This document shows, one piece after another, positions 10,880 to 22,900 of a DNA stretch of 64,000 bases (the first letter of the stretch is position 1; each line of letters starts with the position of its first letter). Source of the stretch: Bimuria novae-zelandiae CBS 107.79 (Eukaryota; Ascomycota; Dothideomycetes; Pleosporales; Didymosphaeriaceae). The stretch spans positions 1,293,357-1,357,356 of the forward strand of contig ML976661.1 in NCBI GenBank assembly GCA_010015655.1, in the 5' to 3' direction. The position numbers and the translations under genes were made by a program. The notes beneath the pieces were generated by a model that did not search any database, was not told the origin of the DNA, and saw nothing but the letters and a program-made list of their open reading frames with translations.

Positions 10880-11420
10880 TTTACTTACTATTATACAAGA
10901 TAATCTTCTTTTTCGCATTCCTTTTATTATTGTTTTTTATCTCGGGCCTTCTTTCTCTCCTCCCTTTTTTTAAGAGCCTCCTTTGCCTTTCTCTCCTTTT
11001 TAGCGGCTTAATTCTAGCGTCGTTCTTTAGCTTTAGCCATTTTACGTTATTTTTGCTCTTTTGGCTTATGCATACGGTTTCGTACGGCAGCAGCTTTAGC
11101 TAGAGAGAAGAACTAGGCCTCTCTAAGCCGTTCTTAATTAAAAAGACTAGTTAGCTTCCCTCTTTTCTATTTTTTCTTCTTATTAACAAGTGCTGTGCGA
11201 AGGTCTTAGTTCTTATATTTAAAATTTTTATTTTAGATTACTAGTTTTTTGCTAGCGTAGATAATTGGATCTATCTTAAGATTAATATCTTCTTTCTTCT
11301 TAGAAATTGCCTTTACCGCACGACGGAAATCTTATATAAAGCCTAGGGTAATTTGCTTCCTATTAAGTCCTTTAGGGTAGCTAGTCCTAAAGGAGCCTAG
11401 GGTTGGTTTTTAGGCAAGAG
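10880..11420 (-). pseudogene. Fot1/pogo-type transposase C-terminal remnant
   Basis: On the minus strand this AT-rich stretch reads as a Lys/Glu/Arg-rich coiled-coil tail. It begins near 11420 with a segment like LGFIQDFRRAVKAI and passes through a region resembling the QALFFSP motif of fungal DDE-1 (Fot1/pogo) transposases. Stops at former Gln/Trp codons are frequent. Only the tail is recognisable, and the DDE core expected further right was not found, so the element is truncated or scrambled. Confidence 0.42.
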
Positions 11421-11669
11421 TAATATTAAAATAAATAAAAGTTATTAATAGCCTACGCGTATTAATAAGGTCGTTAGTATTAAAGGTAATATATAGTTAT
11501 AAATAAATTAACTAGTGCTGGAGTATAATCTAAATAATATATTAATAAATTAAGTTAAATATAAGTATAGAAGGGCCATACTTAGCATTCTTATATACAT
11601 GACTAATCCCATAATATCCCATAGTTCTATGCTATCCTAAACGTGATACATGTTAGATTAGGATACAGC

Positions 11670-11740
11670 CCAGCCGACTGGTTAAAAAGCCAAGCCGACT
11701 AGTGGGGTCTAAGCGCCCTGTGCCAAGCAGTCGGCTTGGC
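11670..11740. repeat. GC-rich inverted/direct repeat cluster
   Basis: GCCAAGCCGACT (11689-11700) and AGTCGGCTTGGC (11729-11740) are a perfect 12-bp inverted repeat with a 28-bp loop. A related direct copy, CAGCCGACTG, lies at 11671-11680. The cluster stands out as GC-rich inside AT-rich DNA and resembles the subterminal repeats of fungal Fot1-type elements. No target duplication was found. Confidence 0.6.
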
Positions 11741-11764
11741 CTAGCAACCTAAGTAATAGGTTAG

Positions 11765-13271
11765 CTAAACTTAACTAATAAGAATTTTTTACTTTTTATT
11801 ACACAACTTATACCTACTTCTCTATATAAAAAATCTACTATAATAATATCGATTATAGATAAATTTATTTTACTAAATATTAAAGACGCTTCTCTGTAGC
11901 AAGTTAGTTAAAAGATTAAAGAGTTTAATATTATTATATTAGAAGAAGAAGTAAATTAAAATAAATACTTTATAAATATATTTAAAATATATTTATAATA
12001 TATAAGAATCTATTCTAGAGCTAATTCTGCTTACTACTACGTAATTTAGATCTTTAGTTATTATAGATCTTAAATTTGCACTAGAATTACCTAAATATCT
12101 AATTGCTTATTAGAATAGATATACATATTATATTAATACTATAAAAGTTACAGATATTAAGCACGCCTTAGTAAGTATATATAATTACATTACTAACATG
12201 TTTAGAACGTATTTAAATTATAGTTCAGGTGTAATATAGCCTAGAGCTAAATTTATAGCCCTATAATAGTAACCTCGCCTTTCTTAAATTATGCTCGAGG
12301 AAAGAATTGGAAGATGCGTTATAATAAGGTTTTCTATTATAAATATTTTTATAACTTATTATAAGCTCTATTACACTTAACTATAAATAAATATAGGCTT
12401 TAATCTAAGACCTCTGTAAGGGTATTAATAGATCTAACCTAGACCTAATTTAATAAGATATAAACGCGTTCATAACATGTTTAAATTTTATTACAAAGAT
12501 ACTAACTATTAAATATAGCTTATTCTAAAGCTTAAAAAGAAGGTTTTAGCAAGGTATTATATTTATATTTTAGTATGTAACATGCTAATTAGAACTACGT
12601 TTAATAAAATAGATAGTAAGTAAATAATATAACTTATAGCACGTTCTCAACGGATTCTAAACACGTTAGAATTTAAATAGGCAGGTACAATACTATCTAT
12701 ACTACCAGGACTATTCTATATAACATATAACCCCTTATTTACTAAACTATTATTAGCTATTACAAGATATAACATTTTCTATTTATAGGAATTACTATCT
12801 TCTAGTAATAGAATAAATAGCACTGGTACTAGTTACTATATTATTAAATAGCAAAGCTATAGGAGGAAGACTTATAGTAGGCTCTTTAATGTTTTCTTAA
12901 TGTTTTCTTAACGTTTTCTTAATATCTCTCTAATACATCCTTAATATATATTTAATACGTTCCTAACGTATTAGATGGGCGTTAATTATCTACAAGCAGC
13001 TGGAAAACTTATTATTTTACCTTATAACGTTGTTTTCTATATATTTATTCTAGAGGACCTTATTACTATACTACGCATTCTTCTAACTTTATTTAGAGAG
13101 CATTCACATCCACCGCCACTACTAAATAAGCTACTAGAGTCTATTATTTAAGAAAGAGTAAAACTAGTAAATTACGTAAGAGAGCCTAGGCTAATAACTA
13201 ATAAAATTTCTTATAACAGGTTTAGATTATATTTTTAATATTACTATAGGTTTATTCCTTTATAGTCCTTT
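11765..13271. other. AT-rich RIP-type DNA without recognisable gene
   Basis: No coding similarity was recognised. The DNA is very rich in TA. Decayed copies of the left-end GAACNNGTT motif occur near 12190 (AACATGTTTAGAACG), 12470 (AACATGTT) and 12640 (CTAAACACGTTAG). A short 11-bp periodic array lies at 12885-12973. Confidence 0.5.
12885..12973. repeat. Decayed 11-bp tandem array
   Basis: Units such as TTAATGTTTTC, TTAATGTTTTC and TTAACGTTTTC follow each other directly, then degrade into TTAATATCTC-like forms and end near TAACGTATTAG. The period and base pattern fit a mutated version of the GAACNNGTT array at the left end. Confidence 0.6.
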
Positions 13272-13276
13272 ACTAA

Positions 13277-13644
13277 TGTCCGATTACATGGCCCTTTGCA
13301 TCTGCAAGGAGGCTGGCGCACCTACGCCCGTACATTCCGCCTATGCTAAGGGGGTGTGTCCGACCACATGGTCCTTTGCATATGCAAGGAGGCTGGCGCA
13401 CTTACGCCCTTGCATTCCGCCCTCGCATTCCGCCCTCGCTTAACGCGCAAGGAATGACGCAAGGAATGAAGTAAGGATGAAGCAAGGGATAAAGCAAGGG
13501 ATATCTAGGCAGGCAACCTAAAGATAAAAGGCAGAGTCCCAGACCTCTTAGACACAGAGAATTCAGCACACACAATTCATACCTTAATTCATCTTAATTA
13601 ATTATTATCTTTTTATCTTATTAGATTACCCTTCTAATCTGAAA
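13277..13644 (+). repeat. 5' LTR of the copia element, with internal 80-bp duplication
   Basis: The LTR begins TGTCCGATTAC and ends ATCTGAAA. Its first 80 bp are repeated in tandem: the second unit starts TGTCCGACCAC at 13357. Downstream lie an 11-bp degenerate array (GCAAGGAATGA type, about 13448-13504) and two copies of CATTCCGCCCTCG. Transcription would start within this LTR. Confidence 0.93.
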
Positions 13645-13662
13645 ATTAAGAGTCTCACTACC
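13645..13662 (+). promoter_or_regulatory. Primer-binding site, likely for a tRNA-Lys(CUU) fragment
   Basis: ATTAAGAGTCTCACT directly follows the LTR. It is the complement of AGUGAGACUCUUAAU, which matches the anticodon arm of eukaryotic tRNA-Lys(CUU), with CUCUUAA as the loop. Priming from a tRNA cut in its anticodon loop is known for Drosophila copia (initiator Met). The identical 15 bases sit at the same place in the second copia element here (39046-39060). Confidence 0.7.
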
Positions 13663-13689
13663 TTAACTAAACCTTAAGAAAGGATAATG

Positions 13690-16600
13690 TCGCTGTAAAC
13701 ACTTCGCGACTTAACAATCGTGTTAACTAATTACACGAACTACACACCGTAGCTGCTACAACTAAAAGCACGATGCGAACTAATAGATATATAGCCTATT
13801 ATTAACCTAGATAGAGCCAAACTCCCACGCAAAAGGCCAACACCACTATTACCGCCAGAAATAGCGAGTTACTAATTAATTATCCGCGTAAACAACAACA
13901 ATTAACAGAACCCTCTAACACGCCTATTAGAGCTATCAAACTTAGGTCTTAAGGTATATAAAGAAGACATTAAGTTCTATAAAATACAGCTTAAAGACTA
14001 TAAGATAAAGGACAAAGAATACCGCGAGGAGAGAACAAGCCTTAAGAAAGTGGTTATCTATATCTAATCCACTATGTTATAACACCTGCAACGCAACTGC
14101 TGCAAGCCTAGAAAGCAGATCTAGCAATAGATTACGTCTCTAACCTAGACTATAGGCGTTAATAAGGAAGATAAGCGGGATAGGGCAAGAGCACGATACC
14201 TACAGGCCCTTAAGCTAATAAGATAACCCTTAAACTGGGATACCTAGCTAACTGAGTATAATCAGGTAGCTATAGAAGCAGAGACGAACAATATCGCTAA
14301 AATATAATTAATCTATAATACTATAAAGGACTTCCTGGCTGCGATTATAAAGGCTGCCCCTACGTGGGGAGTGTCCTTTTAAGAAACTAGACGCCGAGAC
14401 GCAGATATGATAAGAAAGGAGATAATAAAACGCTTTTAAGAACATATAGTAATACTCCACCTAATTAAGGGCAAACAGCATAGGGGCGCCTTTACTACTA
14501 GTAAGCTATCTCTCACTGTTAGTGGTGCATCCACCCCAGGCACTAACAGGGACGCCTCTTACGCTACTAAAGACGCGCCATCTTCCACGAATAACTAATA
14601 TAAATAGGGAAGACCTTAACAAAAACGATCATTTAGTTAAAGTACTATATCCAAGCAGTCCTTGATAAAGGATACAATAGTAGTTAAAGGCAAAAAATGC
14701 CCTACTTATAAATAAAGGCATAGTCTAAAAGACTGCTTTTACGCATATCCGGACTATGCACCAGAGTGGTTTAGGCCACAACCTGGCTTTATAGATATGG
14801 TATAATTCAGGATCTAAAATGATTTAGGCCTACAAGAGAAGATGAGGAAGGTGAAAAGACTAAAGTTTTAAACACCCAGAATTAAATTATTACATACCCC
14901 TACTCCACCTCGAATCACTAAGGCTAATAATAAATAACTAGATAGACGCAAGATTACTAAAATCCTAGCGAGCTTTAATGTTGCATCCTTCCACACCGAC
15001 CTAAACACGTACCCACTGCGACGCTCAGCCATACTCGATTTAGGCACAACCTACTATATCTTTAACGATATCAATTGCTTTATCTTATACCGGCCACCGG
15101 CGCTAGGAGACTTTATATGGGCAGGAAATACATAAATATAGATTAAAGGATACAGGAGCGTCCATCTCAACGTATAGAGTGTAAACGGCAATTAATTAAT
15201 ACGGCTAGATAATATAGCCTATTGCCCTAATCTGCTCTGCAACCTTATATCGTTCTAATTACTCCAGAGGCAAGGCCTTTGGTGGGACACAAGGGCAGAA
15301 CCAACCACTCTAAAGAGAAGAGACAATACTGTGCTAGCAGAACTTTAAGAATTATATAGACAATAGGTGTTAGAACACAGAATAAGGCCAATAGGTAGTA
15401 CACCTACTAAAGCTACGCATGCCACCCATAAAACTAACACGCGCACTAAACGAAGACCGCAAAAGGCAAACGCGTGGACCTAGCACTAATAACTAGGCTA
15501 TCTAGGCCCTTAGGCCCTCGAACACCTCGTGCAGTAATCTAAAGGGGTAAGGATTAAAGGCCTCCCTATAGTTAAGTGTAACGCCTGCGGTAAAGTAAAA
15601 CTAAAATGATAAATACGCTAGCAAGCTAAGGAGCAAATAGAAAGTTCTGGCGAGCGAGTTGCAATTAATTTTCACGACTATAAAGCAGATAGCTTAACAA
15701 GAGAGAAGAGCTAAACGCTAATTACTAATTAATTCTTAGGCTTTGCATAGGACCTCTACTTTAAGGATAACCACCTAGTACGCTTAATTATTAAATTACT
15801 TAGCACTTTTGTATAGTTTATAAAAGTATAATACAATATTATAGTAAAAGTAATTAAATCTAATAATAAGATCTTCTTTATTAAGGCAAACGTTAAGAAG
15901 TGGTGCGTAGCGCAAGGCATTAAAATTAAGCTTTTAGCACCTAATACTTAAGCACAAAATAGAGGAGTAGAACGCTTAAGGGGTGTAATTAAGGATAAAG
16001 CGCGCGCGATGCGACTTAACTCTAACCTACCTTAGTAGATGTGGCCTAAGATTACCTAAGCCGTAGTCTACTTATATAATTAAACACTAAACTACGCTAA
16101 TTAATGGCGATCTCCATATAAAGTGTTCTTTACGACAGTAGCCTTTCAGAACGGCATTGTTTCCTAACTAAAGAAACCTAATTAAGCTCACCTAAAAGCA
16201 TATAGCTACAAAGCCTTTGCGATAACTAATAATATAAAACGCGGCAAAAGCAGGCTTTAGAGACTTAACCCTAAAGCATAGATTAGCTACCTTGTTAGCT
16301 ACAGATTAACTAATATCTAGAGAATATAGATTCCCTCTCTAGCGAAGACAATTAGTACTCGCGACGTAATATTTGACAAGGATACTATATTCTTAGGTAA
16401 AACTAAAGACCTAATAGACAACCTTATGCACAGCATATTAAAAGAAATAGCAGCCTAGGTACGATTAGTAGAGGTACCTTCCTTACCTTAACAAGAGTAT
16501 GCCACTGAGTCCTTCTTTAAGGATGAAACAATTAGTAAAGCGCCAGAGGAAGAGGCTTCTAAGTGCAGGCAAGGCAGGAGAGCTAGGTATAAATATCTAA

Positions 16601-18470
16601 CGCCTCCCTTAACGCCGCCGCTAGTGACACTCCTTGCACAACTAATGGCAGGAGGCGATTAAGCTAAACTACCTTAAATATAGTAAATAGAGTAATTGCA
16701 AACAGGGCAGGTGCAAACAAACCTATAGGCCGCAGCCTTTATGGCAGGCACTAAAGCCAGCAGCAGCGGCAAATATAAAGGCAAGACTCTTAATAAAGCG
16801 TAGCTTTAATAAATAATTATATTAGGCAAGAAGCCACATTAAAGCGTGCTTCCAGAGCCACCCACATGCTAAAACAAGCTCGAAGATCACCTACTCTATG
16901 ATATATAGAAGGAAGCAGAACGTTCCCATCTACAGAGCCATAAGGAAATAAAGTCTTAGAGTGAGATCGTAGCAGCTCCAGTAAAGGCAGCAGGCCATTA
17001 AATCCTCGACTGTATATAGGTATATACCTACAAATTCGATAAACACTATTAATTGCAGAAATGTAAAGCAAGGCTAGTAGTGCAAGGCAATTAATAGTAG
17101 TACCTTACCTCGCAAGAAACCTACGCCGCAACACTTGTAAGATAATTATTCCGCATGCTTATAGTAATTATAGCTTGGTTCGACCTAGAGCTTATTTAAC
17201 ATAATGTTACCAACGCGTTTGTCCATGCAAAGCTAGACAGAGAAATCTACATAAGAATGCCTCGCGGCTACTCGCGAGCAGGCATAGTCCTTAAACTACA
17301 TAAAGCACTGTATAGACTGCGCATATCTCTACTGCTCTGGCAAAGAGAGTTCACATTAACGCTCCGTAATATTAGCTTTAAAACAGTGCCTCACGAGCCA
17401 TGCTACCTTATTAAAAACGGCATTATTATCTTCTTCTATATAGATAACCTTATTATTGCCTATAATAAGTTATAAAAGCAGGCTGCTGAAGCTGCTCTCG
17501 CAATAATAGGTACTAAATTTACACTCACGGGTGGCAATGACCTGCAGTGGTTTCTAGGAATTAAAATTATCAGGGACCGCTTAAGTAGAAAGATCTGGCT
17601 TTTACAAGCTTTATATATTAACAAAATATCGCGCCTTATTAATCACCATGAGATTCGCCATAATACCCTAATAGGTTTAATCGAATTACTTCCAAGGACA
17701 GGACTGGCTAGTAAGGGTAAGATTAATCGATACCAGCGCAAAGTTGGATTAATTCTCTATGCTATAGTTATATCTTAACTAGATATCGCCTTTGCAAGTT
17801 CCCGATTATCACAATTCCTATCTAACCTAAGCAAAGAGTACTAAGCGGCTGCCGATCGAGTTCTCCTCTACCTTGCTAATACCAGATTACTAGGTCTTTA
17901 GCTTAGGGGTGTAGATACTTTAGAAGTGGTAAGTAACGCATCCTTTGCCGATAATACACTTAACCGCAAGAGCTCGCAAGGATACATTATTAAGCTATTT
18001 GGTGGCCTAATCGCCTGGAAAGCAAACAAGCAAGATACAGTCACTATATTAATAACTAAAGCCGAATTACTAGCACTATCGCAAGTGGCTAAGGAGGCAC
18101 TATTTATATCCCGATTGCTAAAGGAGCTAAAGATTAACCTTAGTAATTCCCTTATTATAATTAATTGTGATAATTAGCAAACAATCCGACTTGTTACTAA
18201 AGAAATTACTAAGTTGTAGACTAAGCTCCGTCATGTAGATATCTATAATTATTAGCTAAGACAAGAGGTCGTACTACGAATAATTAAGGTGGACTATTAA
18301 CGCTTAGAGGACATGGCCATAGATGGACTTATAAAGGCCCTGCCTGTGAACAAATAGAGCAAGTTTCTGAGTAAACTAGGACTTAAAGATATATTAGACA
18401 AGATCACTAATTAAGAGGTTACCTTGCAGGATCTATAGCAGAGGATAGAGGCCTTTAAGTTAGAATAATA
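13690..18470 (+). pseudogene. Copia gag-pol polyprotein, RIP-mutated
   Basis: The decayed frame shows gag with a zinc knuckle at 14698-14736, where the second Cys is Tyr and a stop is present. A protease region follows near 15000. The integrase zinc site (CNACGK near 15580) and core follow, with GVERLRGVIKDKAR near 15970 holding the catalytic Glu. Reverse transcriptase lies near 17040-17700. RNase H follows (ASFADN near 17940), then the copia end motif resembling MAIDGLIKAL near 18315. The RT active box at 17437-17448 reads YIDN instead of YVDD, a G-to-A change that removes a catalytic Asp. Open stretches remain at 17257-17475 and 17926-18177. It would have encoded all the particle and copying enzymes of the element. 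Confidence 0.92.
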
Positions 18471-18507
18471 GACAAATGCGAAAGGTCTAGCTTGAGGATA
18501 GGCTTAA

Positions 18508-18519
18508 GCTGAGGGGGTG
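18508..18519 (+). promoter_or_regulatory. Polypurine tract before 3' LTR
   Basis: GCTGAGGGGGTG lies directly before the 3' LTR and would prime plus-strand DNA synthesis. The identical 12 bases occur again inside the LTR at 18588-18599, directly before the second 80-bp unit. Confidence 0.8.
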
Positions 18520-18900
18520 TGTCTGATTACATGGCCCTTTGCATCTGCAAGGAGGCTGGCGCACCTACGCCTGTATATTCCGCCTATGCTGAGGGGGTGT
18601 GTCCGACCACATGGTCCTTTGCATATGCAAGGAGGCTGGCGCACTTACGCCCTTGTATTCCGCCCTTGCATTCCGCCCTCGCATTCCGCCCTCGCTTAAC
18701 GCGCAAGGAATGACGCAAGGAATGAAGTAAGGATAAAGCAAGGGATGAAGCAAGGGATATCTAGGCAGGCAACCCAAAGATAAAAGGCAGAGTCCTAGAC
18801 CTCTTAGACACAGAGAATTCAGCACACACAATTCATACCTTAATTCATCTCAATCAATTATCATCTTTTCATCTTATCAGATTACCCTTCCAATCTGACA
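18520..18900 (+). repeat. 3' LTR of the copia element
   Basis: The LTR begins TGTCTGATTAC and ends ATCTGACA. It matches the 5' LTR closely but has one more copy of a 13-bp CATTCCGCCC-type repeat, which accounts for 381 against 368 bp. It carries the same internal 80-bp duplication (units at 18520 and 18600). Confidence 0.95.
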
Positions 18901-18905
18901 ACTAA

Positions 18906-19353
18906 AATAATACTATTATTAGAATAATATACGAATGCTCGCCAACCTTTATATATCCTTTAATAATCTTAATTATATATTACCTATTATAAGTAAGCAA
19001 CAGATTACGAGTTAGCTAAAGGGAAAGGATTTTGCAAGTGTAGTATTTAAGTATAAGTAAAAGTATAAGAAACGAGATAGATATAGACATAGCTACTTTA
19101 GAATATATTATAAATAACTTGCTAACCTATTTTAGGATTATATCTAAGGTATATATAAAGACTCTATAGGAGTTTAAAATATTTGCTTTATAAAAGGATA
19201 AGCTAAAATTCTTATATAGTAAAAAACTTTTAAAGTTAATGTTTCCTTTAAGAGAATTAAACAGCGTAATCTTAATAAAATAATTATTAAAAAGTTTTTA
19301 AGATAGTATAAAAAAGGAATTATTTATCTTACTTTTCTTATCCTATTAATAAT
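18906..19353. other. AT-rich DNA, nothing recognised
   Basis: This is strongly AT-rich, RIP-like sequence between the copia element and a solo LTR. I see no gene or structured repeat in it. Confidence 0.4.
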
Positions 19354-19358
19354 ATATT

Positions 19359-19613
19359 TGTTGAATGGGCTATACTAAGCCAAGCATATCGCGATATGAT
19401 AGGGCTAGATAGTTGTACGATGGTACGGGTGAGAAAAGGGTCTGGTATTCAAGTCTTGTCTGTCTATTCTACGTACGGAGGAAAGGGGGTTATAAGGATT
19501 AATGCTCGCGCACGGTGACTATGGTCTGTGCCTTTGCCTGTGCGGTATTACATAACCATTGTCACCTGTCTTAAGACATCGCATTAGGTAGCTGCCCGTA
19601 CTGCGTACGGACA
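19359..19613. repeat. Solo LTR (255 bp) with ATATT target duplication
   Basis: A GC-richer island begins TGTTGAATGGGC and ends GTACGGACA. It is flanked on both sides by ATATT (19354-19358 and 19614-19618). TG..CA ends plus a perfect 5-bp duplication identify a solo LTR left by LTR-LTR recombination. It contains ACGTACGG near its middle and CGTACGG near its end. It has kept CpA/TpG and so looks much less mutated than its surroundings. The parent family was not identified. Confidence 0.82.
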
Positions 19614-19928
19614 ATATTTTTAATATATTTTAGTTATTACACTTGCTCGAGTATATCTTAAAAACTAAGATATGGAAAGCTACTTAAAGTCGTTTTAAAG
19701 ACTTTTTAATTATGTTATAAAAGTCTTAGGCTAAAGGCTATCTTAGTCTTATATTTCTCCTAGTTAGGATGATAGTTTCACGGCAATTATCCTTAATATG
19801 TATGGTAGTTAATTCTTAAGTGAGTATTAGCTCTTAACGTGTTTGTAATATATCTTAATATGTTGTAAAAGGGTTTAGAAAATATCTATAATTAGTTAAC
19901 CTATAAGCTCGAGCACCTGTATAGTATA

Positions 19929-22900
19929 CAGTAATGTCCATGGATGGATTGGATTAACGAATCCATCCATATCCATCCAATCCAAACAGCCCATGGAAAT
20001 CCAATCCATCCACGTAGATTGTTCTATACCTAATTAGGCGTTGTCTAGACCTAATTAAGGTATTAAATTAGTAGTTTTATTGTCTAATAGTTTTCCTGTA
20101 GCTTGTTAAGGCAAGCGACCTAAAAAATCGTAATATCTAAACTTAACTTTACCTAGTTTAACGAAACTTCTATAACACCTATTTAATAGCTCTAAAATGG
20201 TCAAAGCTACTTTTATTTAGTATTTTTTTTAAATCCCGCGACTTATCTTTGCTAGTTATCTAATTATCTATTAAAATGCGCCTTTAGTTAGATAGCGAGC
20301 GCCTACGGCACTAACGCACAAGGACCTCTCTAGAGCTACCTAGTGTCTCCCTACCTACGCTAATAATTATGGAAGCTTTAGAAGCTATTAAGACGCCTAT
20401 TAAAGGGGTAAAATAATAAATTAAGTTAAATTCTGCGTTATCGCAAACCTATAAGCGTGTCTAGGCGCCAGAAGTGGCGTTAATACTAGACTTATAAGGC
20501 TTCCTATAACTATCTATTCTATTAACTTAAAGTGGCCAGCAGAGTAGTAGTACGTACGGTATAAACTTATAGTTACTTAGTATGTCTATTAACGATGTTT
20601 GTGGCTCTATTACTAACCCCGTTACTATAGATACTGGTGTTAATAATTAGCTTAATTCTTAATTAGAGGCATCAGAATTAACTTCGTAATATACTACCCT
20701 AATTTAATTAGTATTAGCTAGAGACTTTATACATGCCACGAGACACCGCGAGATTAAGATATTAAGCTTTAATTACTTTTAGGTTAACCTTACTAATAAC
20801 TAAGCGTTTAACACTTATACTAAGGTATACGATCCTAAAGGGAGGCTTAATTTATAGATCTAGAAGTACGGCGTCCTACTTAAAAGCACGGATAAGAAGA
20901 CATTTACTTAGTTCTTCTTATATAAACCGTGCTATATTAACTGCTTTAAGGTAAAGATCCTTAATATAAGAAAAGGGTGTAGGTTAGTTACTAGCTATCT
21001 TAAGAAATATAAGATCTTTAATCTAAATTGTTAGCCCCTTATAAGGCAGGATAAGATAAATTAGTTCGCGCTTAATATATCTTCTCTAAAAGGTTTAGCT
21101 ACTATTAATGCTATAGCGTCTTCCTTTAACGTTGATAAGTTCCATCAACTTTTAGTTAGATAGATCATTATAAGCAGGATCCCCTTTATTAAGCTAAATG
21201 CTAAGGAGCTCCGTAAGGTATTTTAGTATCTTAATTTAGCTACAAAGATGCCTCGCGCAATCCCATCTCGCAATATAATAAGGCGTAGGATCTCCGTGGA
21301 GTACGCACGTTTGAAGGATGTGGTTGCTACCTACCTGGACTAAGCTATTACAAAGATTTACTTAGCCTTCAACTTATAGACTTCTAGTAATAATAAGTTG
21401 TATAATAGTGTTATCGCACAGTTTCTTAACGAGAAAAGTAATCTACAAAACCTTCTCCTTACTCTTAAAGCTATAAAAGATGCCTATACTAGTAGAAATA
21501 TTACGGCATCGCTATAGGGGGTTATCTCTTACTAGGGGCTTTAAGACCGCGTAGGATATCTTACCTCCAACAACGCTATAGCTAATAATACGGCAATAGA
21601 CGCTCTAGGGGAGATTTTTAAAGAAAATTAGCTTAACTTTAACCTTAAGTAGTAGCGTATAAGGTGTATAGGGCATATCTTTAACCTTGTCGCGAAAGCG
21701 CTAATATTCGGAGCTAATATTAGCAGCCTAACTTAGGCAGAGGAGGTAGCATTTTTTAAGTAATATAAAGCTTATAAGACTATTAGAAAGCTTCGCAATA
21801 TCATTAAATAGATTAGGAAAAACACCTTAAGAAACGCCAGATTTATTACTACTTAGGAAGTTCATCCTAGATAGGTGCGATCGAATGGCCTTACAAGACC
21901 TTTATAGTTAATACTCAGTAACGCCACCCGCTGGAATTCTACATACCTAATAATCAAGCGAGCTATAGTGCTTAAAGAGGTGCTTAATAACTTTTGTAAA
22001 GACAAATTATAGTCTCTTAATAATACTAAATTATAGCGGCAAAGTGGCAGCTAGTAAAGTTAATCTATTAGTTACTATTAACTAGATCTCCGTCTTTCTA
22101 TAGCCAAGTAGTAGTACTTAAAGGAGAATCTTAAGCTTCTTAAACCTCTAAACAAGCTTACTTTGCGCCTCTAAGGTCATCTTAGTAATAGTAATAACAA
22201 TCCTTAAGAGTATAATAATATTAGATAGTTATACACTTCGCTAAACAATCTCCTAACGGACCTCGAAGCTTAAGAACTTCAAGCACGAACGGATAGAGAT
22301 ATCTAGCTTAAATAGCGTCTTTACAAAGGCTGGGAGACGGCATCGAAGTACTACACCTTGTTTACAGAGTCTCCGGCCTACACGATGGCAATCGTCTTAG
22401 ATCCTACCCAGGGCATGGATTACATCCGTTCTCAATAGGCAATAGAGCATCCAACTTGGCTAGGTATCGCACAAGGATAGATCAAAGAGCTATATAACTG
22501 TAATTATAAGGACAGAACAACACTTAACTAACAGAAGATAGACCTATCTTTTTAAGATAAGAGACCTTTACGCGAAAAAGTTAAGCAAAGGTAAATAAGA
22601 AATAATAGGTAGATAGCGATAAGTTAGTAAAGTACCTTAAGCTCTCTTAGTTTGCTATTAATATTCCTCCTTTTATTTAGTAGTAATAGGATAAGCAACG
22701 ACGACGCTAGCCAAAAGTATCTTAAATAGCTCTTAACATACTTTCTACCATGCCTATAAGCGATAGACCTGAGAGAGCTTTTAGCGGCGCAGGTAACCTC
22801 ATTACAAAGCCCCGTAATCGTCTTAGTAACGATATTATAGGGCATCACGAGTGTATGGCTTCATAGGAGAGGGCAGGATTAATTAAGATTAGTAATAACT

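Larger units (their letters stand above)
13277..18900 (+). mobile_element. Complete Ty1/copia retrotransposon, RIP-inactivated
   Basis: A 5.6-kb element bounded by two LTRs (368 and 381 bp) that start TGTC(C/T)GAT and end ATCTGAAA or ATCTGACA. Perfect 5-bp target duplications ACTAA lie at 13272-13276 and 18901-18905. The order inside is LTR, primer site, gag with CCHC knuckle, integrase, reverse transcriptase, RNase H, purine tract, LTR, which is the copia order (integrase before RT). Coding frames are saturated with TAG/TAA. It is a fossil insertion into already AT-rich DNA. Confidence 0.95.

Noticed and set aside
22624..22848. 74-codon minus-strand ORF
   Set aside because: It is antisense to the hAT dimerisation domain, which explains the region better.
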